Position numbers and translations under genes: made by a program
Assembly (NCBI GenBank): GCA_013368315.1
Contig: JAACJM010000007.1
Location: 496,001 to 560,000 of the forward strand
DNA length: 64,000 nucleotides
Direction of reading: 5' to 3'
Source: Tetrapyrgos nigripes
Lineage: Eukaryota; Basidiomycota; Agaricomycetes; Agaricales; Campanellaceae
The notes under the pieces: model-generated
Database searches by the model: none
Told to the model about the DNA's origin: nothing
Seen by the model: the letters and a program-made list of their open reading frames with translations, nothing else
In this document: piece after piece, positions 32,704 to 43,408 of the stretch
How positions within the stretch are numbered: position 1 is the stretch's first letter
Layout of the letters: each line of letters starts with the position of its first letter

Positions 32704-33126
32704 TAGTTCTGAATTGGTGGTTTTTTCTCGTCTTCAACTTTATGCATGCTATGTATTCTTTTAATACACTTCATATAGTATATATCTACTGGTCTTCTAG
32801 TCCTCACAGAGTCCTTGTCTCTCATTCGTTACCATCTTGTACTGTAACATTCACTAGCCAATGCTGAGTGAGGCTTAGGCGACTAATTATGAAACACTTA
32901 CCAAAGGAGCAGAACTGATAAGTAACCTGAGGTCAGAATTGGTTGGAATCTTACATGCTTAGACATGGAACAAGTGATCAGTTATGAGCTGATCCTGGAT
33001 GGAAAATGGCTGCTGGTGCTGCATGGCGGCATTACTAGTTCAGGGTAAGTTGTTCACCATAGCTCCCATAGTTCCCATAGATGAGCTCTATATAGTTCTA
33101 TATATCTCATTGGGTTCTATCAAGAG
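32704..33126. other. no gene recognised
   Basis: This stretch lies between the truncated transposase-like gene and gene T copy 4. It contains tatatag words (33080-33190) in short imperfect repetition but no usable frame. Confidence 0.4.
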
Positions 33127-33640
33127 CTACATAGCTGGGACTAACCTATAGCACCTAACCAGGCTATAGGCTCTATATAGACCTATATAGAGATCCTGCA
33201 GCTTCCAGATGTACTCACTAGGACTCTTCCCAACCTCAGTCTCACCCTTCTCCTTCTCCTCAAACTCACAGTTATGGTCTTGATCATAATACAACAGGTA
33301 CTGTGTATGTGTAGCCAGAGTCCCATTGGAACGCCTCAACTTTCCAAGCTCCATTGTAGTGTTCCGTTGAAGTTGACAGAGTTGGTTTGCTATGTCTTCT
33401 TTGACTGTGCCTTGGATAGTGTTGGGGTTTGCATTTGGTAGGGTTTGGGAGGAGTCGTTAGGACTGGTTTCTGGTAGAGTAGAAGGCTCTGCCAGTGTCA
33501 TAGTCGTAGCACCAGCATTTGGAATGGGTTTCAGAATCCTGAGGCTGATAGGACTCACACCCATCTTGTGTCAGACAACTGTCTTTTCAGGGTTTAGTGC
33601 TGAGGGGTGGCAGATTGCAATGTTGAGATAGACCGATTCA
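33127..33640 (-). pseudogene. gene T copy 4, N-terminal exon
   Basis: On the minus strand MGVSPISLRILKPIPNAG, a Ser/Thr/Pro stretch and QLCQLQRNTTMELGKLRRSN lead to FEEKEKGETEVGKSPSE, with a possible donor at GTGAGTACATCTGG. This is the most open version of this exon in the window. The downstream exons of T are missing; the next sequence to the left is the truncated transposase-like gene. To the right lies NACHT copy 1, as T copy 6 lies beside FMO copy 4 and NACHT copy 2. Confidence 0.5.
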
Positions 33641-33699
33641 AGACATCAGGATGTATTAACTGTGCTATCATACCAGACCTACTTATCTTCTTCATTTCT

Positions 33700-36600
33700 T
33701 CAATGTACCCATAGATAATCATCAAGGCTTTTTTTAAGATCCCAATCAACTTTAGCCAGCATTTTATCATCGATCACCTCAGGTACTCCAAAAATTTCAA
33801 TATTTTCTGCCAGTGTGGCTTCTTCAGACAGAAGCAGTGGATAGTCATTGAGCTGGATGTACTCAGGTCAGTTTAGATCTGAATGACAGAATCATTGATT
33901 ACTTACTTCCTTGATGGCCTCAATTATATCCCCATAATTTCGAGAGCCTCCAGCCATCTGGACAAATACAGGCATATACCACCAATGCAATATCTTCACA
34001 TCCTTTCTATATGCAGCACATAGAAAGTGGAAGAAGTATAAGATAGTATTTGCCTTCTGGACCTGATGATAATTATTAGCACAAAGTGCACTACTGAGCC
34101 GATGTGCCTCATGAATCAATTGAGCAAAAGGATCATCACGTGTCTGCATTGAACATCAATGGAGAGCTAATGAGATATACTTTTGAGAACTTGCCTTGTC
34201 AAGATTTTCAGAAAGATGAATCAGACCCTCAGAGAGAAAGAGGACTGTGTAATATCTATCATCATATGATCCTGCCACTGCATAGAATACCCATTGTAAA
34301 AGATACTGCTGCAAGAAATGTGACACTTCTGCCTCAATGTCAACATTATTATCTTGGGATCCAGTCTGTAAGGCTATACGGTGGTAATTGCCCCAAAGAA
34401 ATGAGGCATACTGGATTGCTCTCTTTTCAGAAGAAACTGAGTTGCTCATACAAGCATTTCCAAGGTAGAACATGAGGAGTTTGGAGCATGCAGATGTGAG
34501 GTTTTTATAAATTTCATGATGATCAAGAAACCAGTCATCCCCACAACGCTGGTGGTCTGTAAGAAAATCATCCAAAGATTTGTGGATCAGCTGGAAGCCT
34601 TGGAACTCATCATATACAAGCAGACTGGAGAGCTTGTCATGCAGAACAGGCAACTTGCTACTCCAAGGGGTGCCTGTATATGATTCAAGCATACTCTGGA
34701 GGTGAAGTGTCCAGTCTGTGCCTTTGTCAAAGAAGGGGCGATAGAATGTGAACTTGATGAATCCAAGCAGAATTCGTAGATCTCTCCTGATGTCCCCCCC
34801 TAAACCAGCAATAGAATTGAGAGCAGTTTTGATAGAGGGTGGTAAGTGCGCTCAGAGCATCAACCGGTGGATCTGTCTCCAAAACAGTCTCGAGGCGAGG
34901 ACAAGCATATCCTCGTAAGAAATTGAGGATCACTACTGCCCAGATAAAAAGCCCACCCGCACGCTTCGCAAGTTCAGCAGCGGCATTCTTCTGGACACAC
35001 AAGTCCTGAAATCCCTTCTCTTTAATTGAAGACAGCTCCTTCTCAATATAGAATTGAATGTCCTCTCTGGTTTCCTTCGATGAAGTGTCCAGGCGAAACT
35101 GGAGAATATGTGGGAAAAGGTCCTGAGAGTCTGCATTGCTAAACGCATCACATATGTGAGCTTCGGGGCGACTGGCGATGATGACACGGATGTGGGGGAA
35201 TGATGAAAAGACGTTGTCAGAGAAGAACGTTAATAATTCGCGGAAGAAGTCATCATCTTTGCACTCGTCCAGACCATCAAAGATAATGGTAACGGGGCCG
35301 TCCTTTTCCAGAGCTTCGCGGCATTGGTAAAGAGGATCAAGCACCAACTGCTTCAGCTGCGATTCCAAATCAGGACTGAGTATCCTGTTTGTTGTCTGGA
35401 ACGCATCCGCAATGGCTTCACCCAAACGAGAGTCAAAGAATGCTAACTGATAAGCTAGCTCTCGGACTACAACCCGGGCTTCATTATAAGCGCTACGATC
35501 GAAGCGAATAAAAGCTGCGAGCCGACTACGAGCACCCATTTGCTGTATGACTTGAATCATGGTGCCCATCAGCGAGCTTTTACCGCATCCAGCCACTCCA
35601 TTAAGCCAGAACACTGACTCATCCCCTTGAGTAATCCAGTTGGTAATTTTGAGAAGGGACTGTTGGCGTGTGCCGTATTTGCAACGTGTGATCGCTCCAG
35701 GAGACCTTGTCGACGGTGCCAGTTCAACAAGCTTGCTTTTACTTTCTATTGACACTGTGAGCAAAGGAAACCGGCAGTTGAAGACAGATTACCTTGAGAT
35801 AATACAATGGATTCTATCTCTAAAACTCGCCGAGCGGTAAGGTCGATTTGACTTGAAGTGAACGCTTTTTGGAGGTCACTGAACGAAGCCTTATAATCCT
35901 GGATCCTTGTTGAAGCTTCGGAACCAGTCAATATTCGGTCTATTTTATTGAACCAGGTCAAAATGTCCAAAGCTACAGGTAATAGTAAGTACTCACATAG
36001 ATAACGTCGAGACCCATAATTCGAAATGAAAATGGAACATTCTTTGGACTGCTTGACCATAGCGTCGATGACAACACAAAGCTTCTTGTCGCCTACTCGC
36101 TTGTAAAGGTCATTTTCCGTCGCAATCTCATATGTCTTCATCATGAGATTGTACAAATCAACCAGCTGCCCATCCCTGTCGTGCTGGTTCTTCAATACCT
36201 GCCAAAACTTCATTTAGAACATCATGCGCGGTGCGAGCGATACAATTATACATGACTGCTCACCTGGTATGCGCCAGACACAACCAACCACGCCCCCTTT
36301 GCAACGGGATGAAACTACATGTATAATCCGATCAGGCCAAGGAAAGACATTAGAACTAGGAAACACTGACCTCGGCGATGCTATCGAAGACTTCCTTGAA
36401 TGGTTGAATGAGCTGCAACATTCCTCCCAAGGTTTCAGCGTTTTCCAGAAGGTTTTCCGGAATATCTGGCGGGTTCCATTTGTGGGCGACGTTCGGAGGA
36501 GCACCAAGGGTTCCAGAAGGGTCGGAATTTGCATTTGGGGAAGTCTCGGGGCCTACAGCTTTGACGACCAAAGTAAGAGAGTCCTTTGTAGATTTTTCGG

Positions 36601-37350
36601 CCTTCATGTCCGTCTTCATCTCTTCGTGAGGCGAAATGAGCAATGCTTCAGTATTTACATGACAAGAGGAAAATCACTATACTCACCTTTCGCTTCACCA
36701 GCCTCCTCGGTGTCTTCAATCATCTGGGTCTCGAAACTCGCACTCCCAAGGTTACGGTGGCGCCAAATTGGAAGGTTCTTCCGCGTACGATACAATTTAA
36801 AAGAAACGGCGTGTATCGTGTCGGATGGTTCTCTGTGATGATGTGAAGACAGCGAAGTTTTCATTGAAGAGGAGAAACTTACATAGGGAAATCCACCTCC
36901 CAATGACACTCATTGGCCCATGGGGTATCATAAGTCTTTTTTCCATTGGTGACTGCGACAGAGTAGACATAGGTCTTCTTGTCTTCCGCAAGCGGTGTTG
37001 TATCGGCTCCAGTAACTGACAGAAGGTAAGCGAGTGTCTGTAACGGCCAGCTGGGTAGTGCACACCTCGTATGGACTTCAGCCGAAGGACAGGTGCCATA
37101 GTGAAGAGTGTAATCCACTGCAGGTACAGACGGAGCAGGAGGGAGAAGTTGGGCGATGACAATAGAGAACACGTTGACGCTGACAGGTCGACTGTCACTG
37201 GAAGCAGCAGACACGAGACAACATGAGTATGACATGGCCATCACCGTACCTGCCATCAGCATCCATGATCAACGGACACGCTACAGGCCTACTACTGCCG
37301 GACAAGTCCAAAAAAACCCTTCCCATCCAGCTGTTCCGTGCCTGGAGGAA
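33700..37350 (-). pseudogene. C2-STAND-NACHT NTPase, copy 1
   Basis: The order is: a short exon ending SSRPVACPLIMDADG (about 37260); a C2-like domain (37196-36690) with VTNGKKTYDTPWANE and LGSASFETQM, spliced at 36882/36833; a linker with EKSTKDSLTLVVKAVGPE; a STAND N-terminal helical region (36190-35790, KNQHDRDGQLVDLYNLM, KECSIFISNYGSR); NACHT with P-loop GVAGCGKSS (about 35599) and Walker B TIIFDGLDEC (about 35290); a helical C-terminus; and last exons DPFAQLIHEAHRLSS and LNDYPLLLSEEATLAE with TGA at 33702-33700. STAND NTPases act in fungal self/non-self recognition and cell death. One extra T at 34827-34830, relative to copy 2, shifts the frame. Confidence 0.78.
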
Positions 37351-38160
37351 GGAGTCCACTTCCCGTTACACACAGCGACACAACGGGGTCACAACGCTGG
37401 AGAAGGCTCTTCAATATTCACTGAGTCGAGGAGCCTATCTCCGAAAACACGGTAGAATGGAGTAACAAGATACTCATTGTTGTGTATATGTGCATTGTAC
37501 ATGGAAACACGTAGATTAGCGAGTAATACGCAGAAAATAGCGTAACATCGACCAGGTGAGGGTTTCGAACGTCGAGGGACTTGTAAGAGAAAAGTTACGT
37601 AGTGGGGAGGTTTATGCTTGATGCCGAGTCTTGTTAAGTTGTTTGAGGTGGCAAGTGACGAACAAAGATCTGAAACTGGCTTTACACGGGCAAGAGTCAG
37701 ATATTGTAGCGATCTTGGAAACACAACGGCATTGGCGACGGACCTCTAGCATAACTCACCGCTTTCTCCAAACCAGAATCTTCGTCACAACTCGTCTTGA
37801 GCGCGTTCTTCACGAGTTTGACGACCACAACTGTTGAGATCTTGAGGAGGGCGGGCATGCGCAATTCCGAGGTTTTCTCCAGTGACGTACCCAACTTCGG
37901 ACTCAGAAGTTCCGATGAGCCGTGTCAGCTGGATACAAGGAGGTTTGCAAGTCATATAAGAAGTAGACGCCGTTCCGAGAGACAAGGAACAGAAGATCAA
38001 ACTGAGCATCATGTCCTTCAAAGAAGACCTAGAGATGTGAAAAACTCACCTGTACAACAGTACAGCGTTCGAATTCGTTCTTAGCTCTCAATCTTCCTGG
38101 AAATGTCACTTGCTGGGCCTAAGCTGAGCCTGCCAGCAGTGACGTGGATAGAGTGAATTC
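37351..38160 (-). other. duplicated module upstream of NACHT copy 1, coding unclear
   Basis: It is nearly identical to 54160-54975. Minus-strand frames such as MPALLKISTVVVVKLVKNAL, followed by a GTGAGT donor, and RSLQYLTLARVKP may be 5' exons of the NACHT gene or a separate small gene. I see no recognisable domain. Strong conservation between the two copies may only reflect recent duplication. Confidence 0.4.
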
Positions 38161-38477
38161 CAGTCAGGATGGGGAGTGTTTTGCAGATTCTTCGAACCGG
38201 TCGGTCCGGTCCTGGTTTCCGCCAACTTACCGCCAGAATTGACAGACTCAGAGGACTGAGGAGTGCAAAAAGCGAGATTTGAGGCAAGAAAACCGAGAGA
38301 TGGAAGTTCTGGCCAGGATGTAGTTCCAGACCTTCGGTCCATTGCGCGTCTTCCACTCTATACCCTCTTACGGCGAGCTACTCTTACTGGCCTACTAGGT
38401 TGGTTTGATTCGCAGGTTAGTACTCTACTTATCGAAGTATGAGGTAGACGCACGGTACTAATCCATCTTTCTTCCCT

Positions 38478-41117
38478 CCAGTCATCAACCGTCTTGATGA
38501 CTCCTTCACTTCGGACTTGGGAGACTCGCGGGAGACTGCATCATAGGCGGAGGTGGTCCAGCCAGTCTCGCAGCTCTCAAATCCATCCTTTCTTCTCCCG
38601 AATTCGAACGCGGGTCATGGACGGTCGTAGGATATGAGGCTAGAGAGGGGATGGGTGGGGGTGAGTGTTTCCTTCTGTGTTTGCTACTTGCGTATCGATA
38701 TTTCCGTCTGTCTTCATGCTAACGATCATTCTCTGTGAACAGGCTACCGTCTCCGTCTTCCCCACCTACTTCTTTTCCAGAAGTACACCCACCACTCCCT
38801 CAAACTCCCCTTTACAGCTCTCTAACAACCAATCTCCACCCAGTTATGCAGTTCCTTCTTTACCGTTCTCACATGAGGCACCGCTGTTTCTGAAGGCAGA
38901 GTATGTGAGGTGGTTTTTGGAGAAATACGCCAATAGGTTTGGGATGAAGGGGTCTATTAGGTTTGATACACGCGTCGCAAGCATAACGAGGAATGTAGGA
39001 AGAGATGAAGAGACAGGCAGAGACCCTGAAGAAGAGAGCAGAAAGTCGTCACTCGCAGTCGCCAGCAAGAGCAGTGTACGCGTCGAAACTCACACCTCGA
39101 CTTGTTCATCATCTGTTATGGGCCAAGTGCCTCGGTATCCTGATCCGGAACCTCCAGGTATGTCAACGTTCTACTTTTTGGGTTTTACCACACCTCTGCC
39201 TTTTTCGTTTTTGGGCTTTCGTTCGGTTTGGGTTTTCGCGTTCTCGTTTTTCGTGTTTTCTGTGTCTCTGGAAGTTTTATCGACGTCCTCTGTCCTCTTC
39301 CTTCTTTGTTTTCTTCGTTCTCATCCTGTTGAGTCACGTCTTGGTCTCTTGCGGTCTCTATGCCTTTTTAGGTCTCTTTCGTTTCCTTTCGTCCTTTGTC
39401 TTTCGTCTTTCCTGTCTTTCGTTTTACATCTTCCGTCTCCGTTGTTGTTCTTTCCCCTGACATACTCTTCTAACACAGGCCTTCAACAATAGTTCACTGA
39501 AGGCAAAATCATCCGCTCGATATATTATCGAGATCCAGAGATTTTGTTCGAGTGGATACATACCCGTAATCCCAACTCCAACCTCTCCTTACCAACCTCT
39601 ACCTCCAATTGCAACCCCGACTTTTCGCCACCAACTCAAGCTTCAATGACAGGGAAGGCAAAGAACCGAAAGCAAGGCAAACGGGAGCTGGCCAACGGGA
39701 AAGAGAGGTTGTGGTCTCCGCATCGTCGTCGTAGGCTCTGGGTCTTCCCGGTCTGATATCTCAGCCGAGCTAGCAGAGAGGTTGGAGGTAAAGGTGTTTT
39801 TGGAGTGTATCTGGCGGTGCAGAAGGTGCTGGGGCTGGGGCTCATCCCGAGGCTAACGAGACGAACGGTGACAACACCGACCCAACCGACACTGCGCGTT
39901 AACATACCAAGGTCCAGTGTCAGTTTCAATGAGTCAACTCTATATCTGCACACCGTTACGAGCTCGAAGCCGAAGTCGAGGATACTCAGACGAGGCCGTA
40001 TCGTCGAATTCCTCAACCATAACGCAATAATTTTTGAAGGCAACGTCATAGAAAAAGACATCGACCTTGTAATCCTAGCTACGGGGTATAAGGTCGATTT
40101 CCCTTCCTTCCAAGACAGGGGCGAGGCCATAACGAAGGAAGGGACGCCCCCAACTCCCTTCAATCTCTGGGGCTCAGTCTCGACTTCTTCTATCTCGACA
40201 TCGGCGAATCCTTCTTCGGTTGAAAAGGCTAAAACGACCTCGACATCAACGCCGTTATTATGCAACTCGACGTACCATATCTACCCCCTCGCGAAGACAC
40301 ATCTTTCCACTTTCTTTACCCCCACCTTCCCCGCCTTCGCACCCTTATATGCCCCAATCCCCAGACCTATCGTCGCTGCCGTTGTCGTCATCTTCAACCT
40401 CTTCTCTCCAGACCGGCTTTAAGCCGACGCCGCCCACGCTAGCTTTCCTAGGTTTCCTAATAAAAGTGGCCCCGTTCCCTTGGCTTGAAGCTCAAGCAGA
40501 GGCTGTCGTACTCGTGTTTAGGGCTGGATATGACCCGGCCGTTTGGAATTACGGAAGGAGTGGAAAAAAGTGCTGGATAGGTATGTGGAGTTGAGGATGT
40601 GAGCTGGAGACGTCGAAGCGCAACTTGGGATTGGCGTCGACGTTGATGGGGCGGGAGAAGTGGGAAGTAAAGACGAAGGGGTAGAAAAGCGAGAAGTAGA
40701 CGAGGACATGGAAGAACGTCAAATCCTGGCATAAATTTGAAGGACGCAAACAGCCTGATTATAGGGACGAGCCGTATCCATGGGCCTCTACCTCTTTCTG
40801 CATCTTCTCCATTCTCTGCATACACACCTATCTCGCCTGACATTGAAGTAGAGTTGGTCAAGGTGCCAGAATGGGAAAAAAGTATGTATTATGACGCGAA
40901 AGCGACCTTGAGGGGTGGGTTTGGAGAAGAATGGGAAGGACGGATAATGGATTCACGAGGTTACTCTGCTGCAAATGGGGATAGGGAGAGAGGCAAAGAA
41001 GAGTGGGTCCGGTTGATGGAGTGGATGCTGAGGGAGGCTAGTAGTAGTAAGCTAGCGATAAGTCGTACAACTTCTCAGCCTGGACTTTGTAAGACTTGTA
41101 GATTTGCCAATATATAG
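38478..41117 (+). pseudogene. FMO copy 3, the most complete flavin monooxygenase copy
   Basis: The first exon has the FAD-binding motif IIGGGGPASLAALKS (about 38545) and GYEAREGMGGG before a gtgagtg donor. Then come YSSLTTNLHPVMQF, FLKAEYVRWFLEKYANRFG (about 38895) and a long T-rich intron (about 39163-39478). The next part has LFEWIHTRNPNS, the NADPH-binding VVVGSGSSGSDISAELAE (about 39725-39780) and DLVILATGYKVDFP (about 40065). The tail is WHKFEG and KVPEWEK to CRFANI. This fits class B flavin monooxygenases, which oxygenate soft nucleophiles or ketones with NADPH. Frameshifts and a TAG (W to stop near 39490) break it. Confidence 0.75.
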
Positions 41118-41329
41118 ACATACTTATTGTGGTGCATATGTGCATATGCTTGCTAAAGCGTTGAGAACTGCAATTTGCAAATTGTTGAATAAGTAGTTGA
41201 TATACATAAGGCCCATAGAAACTCCAGCAGTACTCTCTCTTGCAACGGATGATTATCGACGGTTCGATAAACTGAGAAGTTACTTACACAGGCAGAGAGT
41301 AGACGTAGGATAACAACATGAAAGAGGTG

Positions 41330-42677
41330 CTATCATATTTAACGAAGACGTAGCGAGAACATACAGCTATACAGTATTTGGACGCCCGTAGGCGTTAGGT
41401 CTATGCGAAACAGAACGAGAATTTGGGAACAGGACTGCGGGATGTGAGAATAGAAACAAATTTGCGAAACAGAAACAGAATCGCAAGACGAGAAAATCCT
41501 TGCTTTCTTTCATGGATTCGAGAATGATGGTATGGTGGAATCTAGACGAATGGTATGATATGGAATATAGGCAGAACATAGAATAGAATATTACGATGGA
41601 GAGCATCAAAGCTAAAGCAAACCAAGTTCGTTAGCTTACATTGACCATGCGACTATGGATTACGGTTACTCACCAAAATCAGAGCAAATACAGAGGTGAC
41701 GGCGACGCGCCATGCCAACAAACCAGGCTTTCCCCCCTCCCTTCCCCCCTTTCTCTTACCACTACCTCTGAACCCGGACCCCAACTTTATCTTCCCCCTC
41801 CCTAGCCATCACTCACCATCAACTGGAGCCAGATCAGGCTCATTCTCCCTCCACCCTCCCTCCACCACCTCACATGGGTTTTTTGAGTCGATTTCGATAC
41901 CCTCCTCTTGTGCGTCTGATACAAGGAGGGACACGTCGTGGTGGAAGGAGGTCATAGGTTCCCAGGTTGCTTTGGAGACGGGGAATCTGTGTTTTTTTCA
42001 GAGGGGGTTGAGGGAAGAAATATGAGAATTGGGGGATGAGAAATTACCATGGTGGTCATATTGATGTGGAGTAATTATTGGGATATTCGGGGGCAGAGGC
42101 AGGAGAAAGATGGGACGTCAACGTGGATGGGTATGGATATGAATATGACGACGTTGTGGGGGGAGGCATAGAGATAGAGGGAACGATAGGAACAATACTC
42201 GTAGACGTTTCTACGAATATCATTAGTACAAGGATAACCAATGAATGAAAAAGCACAGGGCACGAAACAACAATGTACTCACTAGGACTCGGCTATCTCT
42301 CTACCCCTTCCCCTTCCATATGCACATCCATACTCTCTCATATCCTCTCCTCTGCCTCACCTGTCATCGAGGTCGAACTCCGTTCATATCCCTGATGTAG
42401 AGCGGGAGACCTAGACACATGCCAACCTCTGCAACATCTCAAGCTCCATCGTCGTATCTCGTTGAAGTTGACAGAGTTGGTTCGCTACGTCTTCGTTTGC
42501 ATCTTCTGCTCGTCTTTGGGGGGAATGGTTGTTCATTGGTAGTGCATTCAGCTAGCCATGAATATAACTGGGTTCAGACGTCTTTTCAGCGTCAAGTCGA
42601 TGAGGACATTTAGAGTTGAGATAGAGTTTAGTAACCGTAGTTGCTGGATTACTAATCTGATTTTGCGCGCTCATGGT
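41330..42677 (-). pseudogene. gene T copy 5, decayed short form
   Basis: It is very close to 2236-3480 and 59700-60885. Minus-strand exons show SIVPIVPSISMPPPTTS and HLSPASAPEYPNN, a RFPVSKATWEPMTSFHHD-type exon that ends at a gtgagtgatggc donor near 41815, and a Gly-rich end. It lies tail to tail with FMO copy 3. A LINE inserted just beyond it at 42689. Confidence 0.45.
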
Positions 42678-42680
42678 TCG

Positions 42681-42688
42681 CTATTTCT

Positions 42689-42720
<32 letters not shown>
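42681..42720 (+). repeat. poly(T) run, the poly(A) tail of a minus-strand LINE
   Basis: Apart from two C residues, 42688-42720 is all T. On the minus strand it forms the 3' poly(A) tail expected of target-primed reverse transcription. Confidence 0.85.
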
Positions 42721-43397
42721 TGGAGGAGCGCTTTTTGTGGCTTGTTACGTCCATTTCTGGACGAGACGGGCGAGCAATGGTCGCCCACTCAAGCCGCGCG
42801 GTAGGTACAAGGGACTTAGTCCTTGTTCGTAGAGACATAAACATATAACATGAATCCATAGCCATAATAGAACCGCGGTGTCTTCCTCCCCGGAGAAATG
42901 CATTTACGCACTGAGTGTGGGACTCGGTTCATAAAGTGCGGCTTCGCTGGGGACGTGAGATGTTTACTTACCTATATACTTACCTTTCCCTCGTCCCTGT
43001 GCGTCGCCGCAAGTCGTCTTCAATACCCACTAAAACTCCGGTTAGCCCAGTCCAATCGTCTGGGAGTTTGTGTTCATCTTTTAGAAGTCCCCGCCAGGTG
43101 TTCTTGACCAGTTGTTTTGATATGGCCTTTCGTCCGTACTTCTTGTTTGTCATTCTACAGTCTAATTCCAGTCTATCATTGATCATTTTAACCCAGCGGT
43201 TGATGACTTCTTGTTCCGAGTAGGCCTCATTCTCATTTGCGATTACCCTCTCACATCGCAGTATCCATATTAGGTAAGCGGACTCTGCTATTAGGATTCG
43301 CCAGAGCCGGTTGTCGCTCGCTTTTCGTCGTCCAGTTTTATTAGATTTCAGATTGGACAGCCCGCAACCTAGGATGTCACCGAGGCGTGGGTGGATG
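42689..43397 (-). mobile_element. 5'-truncated LINE (non-LTR retrotransposon)
   Basis: The insertion is flanked by tcgctatttct at 42678-42688 and 43398-43408, an 11-bp target duplication. The host repeat is continuous across it (compare ggctcactattgctgatctg at 3485). It ends in poly(A) on the minus strand. Only the last ~420 nt of coding sequence plus the 3' UTR are present, so it is a dead-on-arrival copy, but its clean frame implies a recent event. Confidence 0.92.
42980..43396 (-). CDS. LINE ORF2 C-terminal fragment
   Basis: The minus strand reads DIHPRLGDILGCGLSNLK, then NRLWRILIAESAYLIWILR, VINRWVKMINDRLELDC and TWRGLLKDEHKLPDDW, ending GTRER with TAA at 42982-42980. In fungal Tad-like LINEs this His/Trp-rich region is the tail after the reverse transcriptase domain. 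There are no stops or frameshifts. The start is the truncation point, not a real start codon. Confidence 0.8.
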   Translation of the reverse strand: MHPRLGDILGCGLSNLKSNKTGRRKASDNRLWRILIAESAYLIWILRCERVIANENEAYSEQEVINRWVKMINDRLELDCRMTNKKYGRKAISKQLVKNTWRGLLKDEHKLPDDWTGLTGVLVGIEDDLRRRTGTRER

Positions 43398-43408
43398 TCG
43401 CTATTTCT

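Noticed and set aside
42671..42865. Lys-rich minus-strand frame over the T-run
   Set aside because: It is translation of the LINE poly(A) tail and 3' UTR, not a gene.
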